Assembly: GCA_023451115.1 (NCBI GenBank)
Contig: JAEXFV010000177.1
Coordinates: 1-6,039 of the forward strand
Length of the DNA stretch: 6,039 nt
Reading direction: 5' to 3'
From: Bacillota bacterium
GTDB lineage: Bacteria; Bacillota; Clostridia; Christensenellales; CAG-138
Part shown: one piece after another, positions 1 to 4,394 of the stretch
Layout: each line of letters begins with the position of its first letter
How positions within the stretch are numbered: the first letter of the stretch is position 1
Notes under the pieces: generated by a model
Told to the model about the DNA's origin: nothing
Seen by the model: the letters and a program-made list of their open reading frames with translations, nothing else
Databases searched by the model: none
Position numbers and translations under genes: made by a program

Positions 1-340
1 TGTTTTGGCGGTAGGCAGGCTGCTGGCCGTCCCTGTCCTGATAGCCCCGGCTTTTGTTTTGGCGGTAGGCAGGTTGCTGGCCGTCCCTGGCCTGATAGCC
101 CCGGCTGTTGTTTTGGCGGTAGGCAGGTTGCTGGCCGACCCTGTCCTGATAGCTCCGGTTGCCGCTTTTCCCATAGGCAGGCTGACGCTGCTTTCGTTCA
201 TAGCCGCCCTCCTGGCCCTTGCCAAAATCCTGCTTGGTGGGATTTTTACCCTGTTCCCAGCGCTTTCCCTGGTATTGGCTGGTCTTGTGGTTTGAACGGG
301 GTTGTCCCTCGTGGTCGTTATGCTGCCGATAATTGGCCAT
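1..340 (-). CDS. Repeat-rich N-terminal part of a probable RlmB-type 23S rRNA methyltransferase (3' end outside window)
   Basis: Reading leftward from an ATG at 340-338, the frame stays open for 113 codons to the window edge. The protein starts MANYRQHNDHEGQPRSNHK and is strongly basic and polar, rich in Gln, Arg, Gly, Asn and Tyr with almost no hydrophobic residues, so it looks disordered. Residues 52-113 are tandem 18-residue units. No catalytic domain is in view, so the identity rests on context. In many Firmicutes mrnC is followed by rlmB, which 2'-O-methylates G2251 of 23S rRNA, and some RlmB/TrmH proteins carry a disordered basic N-terminal extension. Here it is the second gene after mrnC, with a cupin between. 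A purine-rich stretch, GGGGGGAAGGG, lies about 11 nt before the ATG. The coding frame is secure from the protein-level repeat; the product name is inference. It could instead be an unrelated RNA-binding protein. Confidence 0.5.
   Translation of the reverse strand, partial: MANYRQHNDHEGQPRSNHKTSQYQGKRWEQGKNPTKQDFGKGQEGGYERKQRQPAYGKSGNRSYQDRVGQQPAYRQNNSRGYQARDGQQPAYRQNKSRGYQDRDGQQPAYRQN
2..187 (-). repeat. 54-bp tandem repeat encoding 18-residue units
   Basis: Three full units and a partial one are seen: 187-134, 133-80, 79-26 and 25-2, the last cut by the window edge. The period is exactly 54 bp, so the frame is kept. The consensus unit is QQPAYRQNxSRGYQDRDG. The first unit (RQPAYGKSGNRSYQDRVG) is the most diverged and the others are nearly identical at DNA level, which suggests recent expansion by slippage or unequal recombination. 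The Arg-Gly-Tyr pattern resembles RG-type RNA-binding low-complexity sequence. Confidence 0.9.
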
Positions 341-426
341 GTGTAAGAATTCCCTTCCCCCCGAAAACATGCGTTCCGGAGATTTCAACTAAGTTTTGTG
401 TCAAAGCTTGGGCTTTTATCAATACC

Positions 427-768
427 TTATTCGGTAACGATGATAGCCAAAAATTCTGCTGGAACCTTGGTGGCGTTGTAAATGCCATGCATGCCTCCAT
501 GCAAGCAGCAGTGGCAGTCCCCGGCATGGAGAGGATATTCGTTTCCGTTATCCTGCACTATAGGCTCCCCTGATAAAACCAGGTAGATTTCAGATTCTCC
601 CACATGGGTGTGCAGCCCGATGGCATCACCAGGAGCCAGCATAACCCGCTTAAACAGTTTGAGGTGGGGGGGAAGCTGGGGCAACAGGGCGGTCATAGCC
701 ACGTCGCCAGCCCCATTCTGTGGGGCATGGCGCAATTCCGTGTCCATATCGCGATGATAGTGGATCAT
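427..768 (-). CDS. Small single-domain cupin protein
   Basis: A 113-residue protein forming one cupin beta-barrel. Cupin motif 1 is complete: G47, H53, H55, E60 and G67 in the spacing G-x5-H-x-H-x4-E-x6-G. Motif 2 is recognisable as G83-D84 followed by H90-G-G-M-H94 and N98. The expected metal ligands H53, H55, E60 and H94 are therefore all present, so it probably binds a divalent metal. Cupins of this size may be isomerases, dioxygenases or simple sensors; nothing here fixes the substrate. There is no signal peptide, so it should be cytosolic. An AAGGAGA ribosome site lies 5 nt before the ATG and overlaps the end of mrnC, whose stop is only 12 nt upstream, so the two are co-transcribed. It sits between mrnC and the probable rlmB, an unusual place for a cupin. 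Confidence 0.85.
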   Translation of the reverse strand: MIHYHRDMDTELRHAPQNGAGDVAMTALLPQLPPHLKLFKRVMLAPGDAIGLHTHVGESEIYLVLSGEPIVQDNGNEYPLHAGDCHCCLHGGMHGIYNATKVPAEFLAIIVTE

Positions 769-780
769 AAAAATCTCCTT

Positions 781-1230
781 TCAAAATGAGGTTGGGCAAG
801 CATAAAAAGCATCTTTGAGCGCTGCATACATCAGCTCCTGAAGGCGCTGATCCTGGCCGGTAAGGTAAAGATATCCCAACAACGCTTCCAGCCCTGAGGC
901 AATCCGGTAATCCATAATGGAAGCATTTTTGGGGATGCTGCCCATGTGGGCGTTGCGGCCCCGGCGGTACACCCCTTCTTCTTCGGGGCTGAGCATATGT
1001 TCAATGCGACGGTAAGCCTGGGCCTGCGCATTGGCGCATACCAGGCCTGCGGACTGAACGTGCAGGCCGTGGGCGGCCGCATCGCTTTTATGCACCAGCA
1101 ACGTGCGCACATATAAGTCGTATACCGTGTCCCCAACATAAGCCAGCACCAGTGCAGGGGCCTGGCGGAAATCCCGGGCGGGTAACTGAGGGAAAAGGCC
1201 GGAAATATTTTGGTGCAGGTCGTTGGTCAT
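781..1230 (-). CDS. mrnC: Mini-ribonuclease III
   Basis: A 149-residue protein consisting of the RNase III catalytic domain without the double-stranded RNA-binding domain, the defining build of Mini-III; length is near the B. subtilis homologue (about 143). Visible motifs are LAYVGDTVYDLYVR (residues 29-42, catalytic Asp34), ANAQAQAYRR (66-75), YRRGRNA (88-94), PKNASIMDYR (100-109) and SGLEALLGYLYL (112-123, catalytic Glu115). In B. subtilis Mini-III trims 23S rRNA ends in the large-subunit precursor; the same role is inferred here. The start codon overlaps the stop of the upstream reductase gene as ATGA, implying translational coupling, in line with only a distant GGAGAAA upstream. The following cupin begins 12 nt after the stop. 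In many Firmicutes cysS precedes mrnC; here a reductase does. Confidence 0.95.
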   Translation of the reverse strand: MTNDLHQNISGLFPQLPARDFRQAPALVLAYVGDTVYDLYVRTLLVHKSDAAAHGLHVQSAGLVCANAQAQAYRRIEHMLSPEEEGVYRRGRNAHMGSIPKNASIMDYRIASGLEALLGYLYLTGQDQRLQELMYAALKDAFYACPTSF

Positions 1231-2138
1231 AGGCGGTCTTTAAATTTCTCCAATACTTTTTGATGATACGGCACCGGAATGCCATGCTGGTTTGCCAAGA
1301 GGCTTAGCACGCCTGCAAACTGGAAGAGTTCCGTGGGCTTTCCGGGAATTTCCAAATCCCGGGACAGGGAGGAACGGGCGTCATACGGCTGGCTGAGGAT
1401 ACTTTCCAATACCTGTTCTCTGGTATCCGCAGGCAAGTTTACCTGCTCGGCTTTACTCACTGCCAGGACTTCATCCAATAGCCCGCACAGGAAAGCCCAG
1501 GCCTCAGGATCCTCCCGCAGCTGCCCAACGGTATAGCCATAGTAAGCGGTTGCCTGGGCATTGCTGCAGATGAAGCACCATTTTTTCCAGGTTTCCCTGC
1601 GGATATCCTGGGGAACCTGGGTAGGCACGCCAGCCAGAGTGAGCAGCTGGGCAAGCCTGAGTAAATCCGGATCCTGCCGGTTATCCGGCAATCCCATCAC
1701 CACATGGTTAAGGCCGCCGCTTCGGAGGATCACACCAGGTTCTAATACACGGGAGTAAATATAAATGCATCCATCACAAATTTTCCCCTGGGGTAATAAA
1801 GCGGAGATGCGTTTGGAGGTATCCACCCCGTTGAGCAACGGCACCACCAACGTGTGGGCGCCTACCGCCGGGATAATCTGCTTCACAGCCTCCTCCAGCC
1901 CATATCCCTTGACGCATAAAAACACCGCGTCCTGTTCTCCTGCATCCTGGGGCTTGTCCGTGCAAAGGGAGGGGCGCAATGTGAACTGCCCCTCGTCCAA
2001 CCGCAGGGTAAGTCCCTTTTCCTGGATTGCTTCCAGCTGTCGTCCACGAGCTACCAGGGTTATGTCGGGATTCAGGCGTGATAACATGGCGCAGAGATAT
2101 CCTCCTACGCCGCCAGCCCCTACGATCATCACTTTCAT
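1227..2138 (-). CDS. Ketopantoate reductase (2-dehydropantoate 2-reductase) family protein
   Basis: A 303-residue cytosolic oxidoreductase. The N-terminus has the dinucleotide-binding loop GAGGVGGYL (residues 7-15), followed by FLCVKGY with Lys77, and LLNGVD with Asn103. The C-terminal helical domain has WKKW (184-187, Lys186 as probable catalytic Lys), SSLSRD (256-261) and PTELFQFAG (Glu270 as the probable acid). PanE reduces ketopantoate to pantoate with NADPH on the way to coenzyme A. However, two Asn following the catalytic Lys in E. coli PanE (N180 and N184 by my recollection) align with Ile190 and Ala194, so this may be a paralogue with another 2-keto-acid substrate; I therefore give no symbol. 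The ATG at 2138 is chosen because it begins directly with the Rossmann strand MKVMIVGAGG and has AAAGGA 11 nt upstream. It is the first gene of the operon and overlaps mrnC by 4 nt. Confidence 0.88.
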   Translation of the reverse strand: MKVMIVGAGGVGGYLCAMLSRLNPDITLVARGRQLEAIQEKGLTLRLDEGQFTLRPSLCTDKPQDAGEQDAVFLCVKGYGLEEAVKQIIPAVGAHTLVVPLLNGVDTSKRISALLPQGKICDGCIYIYSRVLEPGVILRSGGLNHVVMGLPDNRQDPDLLRLAQLLTLAGVPTQVPQDIRRETWKKWCFICSNAQATAYYGYTVGQLREDPEAWAFLCGLLDEVLAVSKAEQVNLPADTREQVLESILSQPYDARSSLSRDLEIPGKPTELFQFAGVLSLLANQHGIPVPYHQKVLEKFKDRL

Positions 2139-2149
2139 CAAAGAGCAAG

Positions 2150-2155
2150 TCCTTT
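2150..2155 (-). promoter_or_regulatory. Ribosome binding site of the reductase gene
   Basis: AAAGGA on the minus strand, 11 nt before the ATG at 2138. It supports this ATG over more upstream in-frame codons, which would extend the protein through the promoter and across the end of the amidase gene. Confidence 0.65.
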
Positions 2156-2174
2156 CTTTATGATAGATATTATT

Positions 2175-2203
2175 ATTATACGCCATTCGGCTGGCCGGAA
2201 CAA
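2175..2203 (-). promoter_or_regulatory. Sigma-A-type promoter of the reductase-mrnC-cupin-rlmB operon
   Basis: On the minus strand, TTGTTC (2203-2198) and a perfect TATAAT (2180-2175) are 17 bp apart. The -35 matches only the first three consensus bases. The -10 lies 36 bp before the start of the reductase gene, inside the 94-bp gap after the amidase gene. This makes the four downstream genes transcribable independently of cwlD. Confidence 0.7.
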
Positions 2204-2232
2204 TGCCCACGGCAGCCATCAGCAGGGCTTTT

Positions 2233-2982
2233 TTAGGCGGATGGGGAAGAAGAAGGGACGATATCCCCGGCGGGAGCGGGTGCGGCGTTGAAATAGGCAG
2301 CGACGCCTGCCACAATGCCATCCGCCAGCTTTTGCTGGTGGGCAGCGTCCTGCAGCAGCGCTTCATCCCCGGGGTTTGAGAGAAATCCGCACTCAATGAT
2401 TACCGCAGGCGCGATGCTTTCCCGGATTACATAGTAATCGCCCGGGTTTGCAGGGCGCTGCGGGTTTCCGATGCTCAGACACACGTTTTGAATTACCGCA
2501 GTTGCCAACAGCTCCCCTTGGGCAGAGCCTTTCATATAAAAAGCCATGGGCCCGCGGATGGAACGATCGGAAAATTTGTTCATGTGGATGCTGACAACAG
2601 CGCTGACCCCATCCCGGCGCATGATATCCCGGCGCTTCTTCATATCCGCATTCTTGGTGGTGCCAATGGCGCCGTCGTCTTCCCGGGTCATTACCACGGA
2701 GAAACCGGCTTCTCGCAAGCCGCTTTCCACCAATTTCGCAACCTTCAGGTTCAGCCCGCTTTCCTGTATATTGGTGTCTACGCCCACAGCGCCTCCATCC
2801 GAGCCGCCGTGGCCTGCGTCTATCACAATCAGCGGCGCGCTTCCTCCATCCGTCAGGGAAAACACGGCGGTGCTTTCCTGCTTGTTGGGCGCCCACTGGC
2901 CGGTGGCGCCCAACGCAATCAATGCGATGAGGAACAACCCGCCCATCCAGTTCATAATTTCTTTGGAAAATCGTCCTTGCAT
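2233..2982 (-). CDS. cwlD: N-acetylmuramoyl-L-alanine amidase, CwlD-like, membrane-anchored
   Basis: A 249-residue zinc amidase (Amidase_3). Residues 13-28 form a single hydrophobic segment after a short basic N-terminus, acting as signal anchor or uncleaved signal peptide, so the enzyme acts outside the membrane. The catalytic domain spans about 50-235: IVIDAGHGGSDGG with zinc ligand His58, Glu74 in IQESGLN, SIHMN with His133, and VIIECGFLSN with the catalytic Glu197. The DMKKRRDIM stretch (113-121) and size fit CwlD, which with PdaA makes muramic delta-lactam in the spore cortex. CwlD is an inference; other small Amidase_3 enzymes share the motifs. The C-terminus is an Ala/Pro/Ser tail. The start at 2982 has GGGAGGAG 6 nt upstream and gives a sensible N-terminus. 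An earlier in-frame ATG at 3036 would add 18 residues but lacks this site. Confidence 0.88.
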   Translation of the reverse strand: MQGRFSKEIMNWMGGLFLIALIALGATGQWAPNKQESTAVFSLTDGGSAPLIVIDAGHGGSDGGAVGVDTNIQESGLNLKVAKLVESGLREAGFSVVMTREDDGAIGTTKNADMKKRRDIMRRDGVSAVVSIHMNKFSDRSIRGPMAFYMKGSAQGELLATAVIQNVCLSIGNPQRPANPGDYYVIRESIAPAVIIECGFLSNPGDEALLQDAAHQQKLADGIVAGVAAYFNAAPAPAGDIVPSSSPSA

Positions 2983-2988
2983 GGTATT

Positions 2989-2996
2989 CTCCTCCC
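2989..2996 (-). promoter_or_regulatory. Ribosome binding site that fixes the cwlD start
   Basis: GGGAGGAG on the minus strand, 6 nt before the ATG at 2982. It is close to the anti-Shine-Dalgarno complement and ideally spaced, so the in-frame ATG 54 bp upstream at 3036 is not the start. Confidence 0.85.
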
Positions 2997-3022
2997 CTGT
3001 ATCAAAAGCAGTTGCTATTACT

Positions 3023-3052
3023 AACTTATGCGCCATAAAAAGGGGTTATTTC
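3023..3052 (-). promoter_or_regulatory. Possible sporulation-sigma-like promoter of cwlD
   Basis: On the minus strand, GAAATAA (3052-3046) is followed after 15 bp by CATAAGTT (3030-3023). This loosely resembles the sigma-E/sigma-G -10 form beginning CATA and an AT-rich -35. It lies about 40 bp before the amidase ATG. No convincing sigma-A promoter is seen in this stretch. B. subtilis cwlD is expressed from sporulation sigma factors, which motivates the suggestion, but the match is weak. Confidence 0.25.
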
Positions 3053-3105
3053 TCTAATTTTCCCCCACTATGATGCTGAATTTCTTCTTTTTATGCTTTA
3101 TGCGG

Positions 3106-3133
3106 TGCATATGCATCCCAATGCATATGCATC
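3106..3133. repeat. Two tandem copies of the palindromic element TGCATATGCATC
   Basis: The 12-mer TGCATATGCATC occurs at 3106-3117 and 3122-3133, a 16-bp period. The core TGCATATGCA is a perfect palindrome, extended to ATGCATATGCAT in the second copy (3121-3132). Paired palindromes about one and a half helical turns apart are typical of operator sites, but no regulator can be named. Confidence 0.85.
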
Positions 3134-3139
3134 GGCGTT

Positions 3140-3252
3140 TGTGAATATGCGGATATCTATCCACACTATGCACAGAGTTATGAACAGGTATTTTGTTTTT
3201 TTCACGCTTTTTTTTCAGGTTATGAACAGGCCGCACCATATGTATATGCACA
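3140..3252. repeat. Cluster of DnaA-box-like 9-mers
   Basis: Six 9-mers differ by one base from TTATNCACA: ATATTCACA on the minus strand (3148-3140), the abutting pair CTATCCACA (3157-3165) and CTATGCACA (3166-3174), TTATGAACA twice (3178-3186 and 3220-3228) and ATATGCACA (3244-3252). Two more lie outside: ATATACACA (3367-3375) and, on the minus strand, TTCTACACA (3431-3423). None is a perfect box. The TTATGAACA copies sit in a longer identical 12-mer GTTATGAACAGG, 42 bp apart. DnaA binding is inference. Confidence 0.45.
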
Positions 3253-3267
3253 TCATTTGCCAAATAT

Positions 3268-3310
3268 CCCCATGTATAGACATTTTTTTCATAATGTCCG
3301 AAACATGGGG
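3268..3310. repeat. 43-bp imperfect inverted repeat
   Basis: Outer arms CCCCATGT (3268-3275) and ACATGGGG (3303-3310) are perfectly complementary. Inside them, GACATT (3279-3284) and AATGTC (3293-3298) pair again around an 8-nt loop. The internal loop is ATA on one side and CGAA on the other, giving 14 pairs in two stems. The lack of a following T tract argues against a terminator; it may be an operator or an RNA hairpin in a leader. Confidence 0.8.
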
Positions 3311-3322
3311 AAAACAATGCAT

Positions 3323-3350
3323 TTGGTTAGAACGCGAAACGATTTATATA
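3323..3350 (+). promoter_or_regulatory. Candidate promoter of the SSB-like gene
   Basis: TTGGTT (3323-3328) and TATATA (3345-3350) are 16 bp apart. Each element is only a partial sigma-A match. A start near 3357 would give a leader of about 140 nt containing the GTAGA/TCTAC palindrome. Other AT-rich hexamers nearby could serve as well. Confidence 0.35.
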
Positions 3351-3489
3351 CAAACCGTATTTTTGTATATACACAACGGAGTAAAAAGCGGTATTCATAA
3401 CTGGGCCTATGGCCGAATAGAATGTGTAGAAACACGTCTACCGTACAGAAACACCAAGGAATGCACTGCTATTGTCGTGTTTTTCATAA

Positions 3490-3495
3490 GGGAGG
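3490..3495 (+). promoter_or_regulatory. Ribosome binding site that fixes the SSB-like gene start
   Basis: GGGAGG, 5 nt before the ATG at 3501. The reading frame is open back to 3093, so this site and the onset of family-like sequence decide the start. Confidence 0.8.
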
Positions 3496-3500
3496 CCGCT

Positions 3501-4121
3501 ATGGAAGAACGTTATGAGACCAACCAGGTAACCATATCCGGGTGGGTGGAGGAGGACCCTGTTTACAGCCATGCCCTCTATGGAGAGGCGTTTTATACAT
3601 TCCCAATGGTGGTGCCGCGCTTGTCAGGGGCTCAGGATATCCTGCCGGTAACGGCGGGAGAACGGGTATTCAGCCGCTTGCCCGAGAAAGGGGAAGAGTG
3701 GCTGCTGCTTGGGCAGCTGCGCTCGTATAACAAACAGACGCAGCAGGGCAATCGCCTGGTGGTGACCGTGTTTGTCCGGCAGCTTTTGGAAAAGCCCGGC
3801 CAGGAAGCTTATCGCAATGAAATTACCTTAATGGGGTATGTGTGTAAACCGCCTGTGTACCGCACCACGCCGTTCCAACGGGAGATTGCCGACTTGCTGC
3901 TGGCTGTGAACCGCTCCTATCATAAGTCGGACTATTTGCCGGTAATCGCCTGGGGACGCAACGCCCGCTTTGCCAGCAACTTGAAAGTGGGAGATTGCGT
4001 GCTGGTATCGGGCAGGGTACAAAGCAGGGAATATCAAAAAAACATGCCGGATGGCACAGTGGTATCCCGTGTAACGTATGAGGTCAGCGCTGCATCGTTG
4101 GAGAAACTGGGAGAAGAATAA
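3501..4121 (+). CDS. SSB-like protein with two OB-fold domains
   Basis: A 206-residue protein that I recognise as a clostridial single-stranded-DNA-binding-like family. Residues about 7-97 form a first, diverged OB-fold (VTISGWVEEDPVYSHALYGE, then FYTFPMVVPRLSG and LLLGQLRSYN). Residues about 104-203 form a second, SSB-like OB-fold: NEITLMGYVCKPPVYRTTP (106-124), IADLLLAVNRSY (129-140), YLPVIAWGRNARF (145-157), VLVSGRVQSREY (167-178) and the final strand VTYEVSAASLE (191-201). The ADLLLAVNRS and AWGRNARF segments match the strands of SSB where ssDNA is contacted. Unlike SsbA it lacks a flexible tail with an acidic DDDIPF-type tip, so it probably does not recruit SSB partners in the usual way and is not the replicative SSB. 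The precise role is not known to me. It is monocistronic: the terminator follows 29 bp after the stop. Confidence 0.85.
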   Translation: MEERYETNQVTISGWVEEDPVYSHALYGEAFYTFPMVVPRLSGAQDILPVTAGERVFSRLPEKGEEWLLLGQLRSYNKQTQQGNRLVVTVFVRQLLEKPGQEAYRNEITLMGYVCKPPVYRTTPFQREIADLLLAVNRSYHKSDYLPVIAWGRNARFASNLKVGDCVLVSGRVQSREYQKNMPDGTVVSRVTYEVSAASLEKLGEE

Positions 4122-4150
4122 AATAAGACGGGAAAAGGGGCACTATGGAA

Positions 4151-4186
4151 GGCGTTGGCAGGGGTATTGCCTTTCCAACGCTTTTT
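4151..4186 (+). terminator. Rho-independent terminator after the SSB-like gene
   Basis: Stem GCGTTGG (4152-4158) with CCAACGC (4175-4181), 7 perfect pairs, followed directly by TTTTT (4182-4186). The 16-nt loop contains TTGCC, which can pair with GGCA for an alternative inner stem. It lies 29 bp past the stop of the SSB-like gene. Confidence 0.85.
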
Positions 4187-4277
4187 GTGTTGAAAATAAA
4201 AATGATTGAATAAAACACAGCAAGAAAAAGGGTTAGCGAAATGTATTGACCCTGTCAGGCAAGGGCCGGGAAATGCT

Positions 4278-4355
4278 ATGGAACCTGGTGAAAAAACGCT
4301 GACGAAAAAACGTCAGAGAAAACCGAATGATCTGGCAGGGGAAGACGCACCATAA
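4278..4355 (+). other. Short upstream ORF in the LCP leader
   Basis: A 25-codon ORF begins MEPGEKTLTKKRQRKPNDLA and ends at TAA 4353-4355. It is highly charged, resembling the cytosolic N-terminus of an LCP protein, and is in the same frame as the LCP gene, separated by TAA, then TAG at 4359-4361. Its ribosome site is poor. It could be a leader peptide, the remnant of a longer LCP N-terminus, or chance. Confidence 0.25.
4291..4316 (-). terminator. Possible leftward terminator or leader hairpin
   Basis: CTGACG (4299-4304) and CGTCAG (4311-4316) pair perfectly around six A. Read on the minus strand the hairpin has a T6 loop and is followed by CG and then TTTTTT (4296-4291), the order expected of an intrinsic terminator, though the 6-bp stem is short. 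No minus-strand gene lies to its right in the window, so it would only stop antisense transcripts. On the plus strand it is a hairpin in the LCP leader. Confidence 0.35.
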
Positions 4356-4394
4356 CAGTAGCCTTTTTCCGTAAGCGGGAGAGGGACTGTACTG

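Larger units (their letters stand above)
2983..3500. other. AT-rich divergent intergenic region with several repeats
   Basis: These 518 bp separate the leftward amidase gene from the rightward SSB-like gene, and no convincing gene lies inside. The composition shifts to AT with long T runs (for example 3193-3202 and 3208-3215). From left to right it holds: the amidase leader; a tandem TTTATGC TTTATGC (3090-3103); two TGCATATGCATC elements (3106-3133); DnaA-box-like 9-mers (3140-3252); a repeated GTTATGAACAGG (3177-3188 and 3219-3230); a 43-bp inverted repeat (3268-3310); a candidate promoter (3323-3350); another DnaA-box-like 9-mer at 3367-3375; a GTAGA/TCTAC palindrome (3426-3441); and the SSB-like gene's ribosome site. 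This is far more structure than a simple divergent promoter needs. Confidence 0.8.

Noticed and set aside
2..187. Possible CRISPR or intergenic tandem array
   Set aside because: The period is exactly 54 bp with no unique spacers and the repeats stay in frame as protein units.
5..295. Plus-strand 96-residue ORF of hydrophobic repeats
   Set aside because: It is the antisense shadow of the repeat-rich minus-strand gene. The minus frame has a plausible polar protein start, ribosome site and operon context.
2201..2232. Terminator for cwlD
   Set aside because: GCCC and GGGC can pair after the stop codon, but the stem is short, the loop long and no T tract follows.
2139..2396. N-terminal extension of the reductase to an ATG at 2396
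   Set aside because: The added 86 residues cover the end of the amidase gene and the promoter, and precede the true Rossmann start; no family member would have them.
2983..3036. Earlier cwlD start at 3036
   Set aside because: The strong GGGAGGAG site lies directly before the ATG at 2982, and the extra 18 residues add no recognisable signal sequence.
3054..3317. Minus-strand 87-residue ORF in the intergenic region
   Set aside because: Composition is dominated by His, Lys, Ile and Met from AT-rich repeats, with no good ribosome site or recognisable family.
4187..4277. Promoter for the LCP gene (TTGAAA at 4190-4195 with TAAAAC at 4211-4216)
   Set aside because: Spacing is 15 bp and the -10 is poor; no convincing sigma-A promoter could be assigned.
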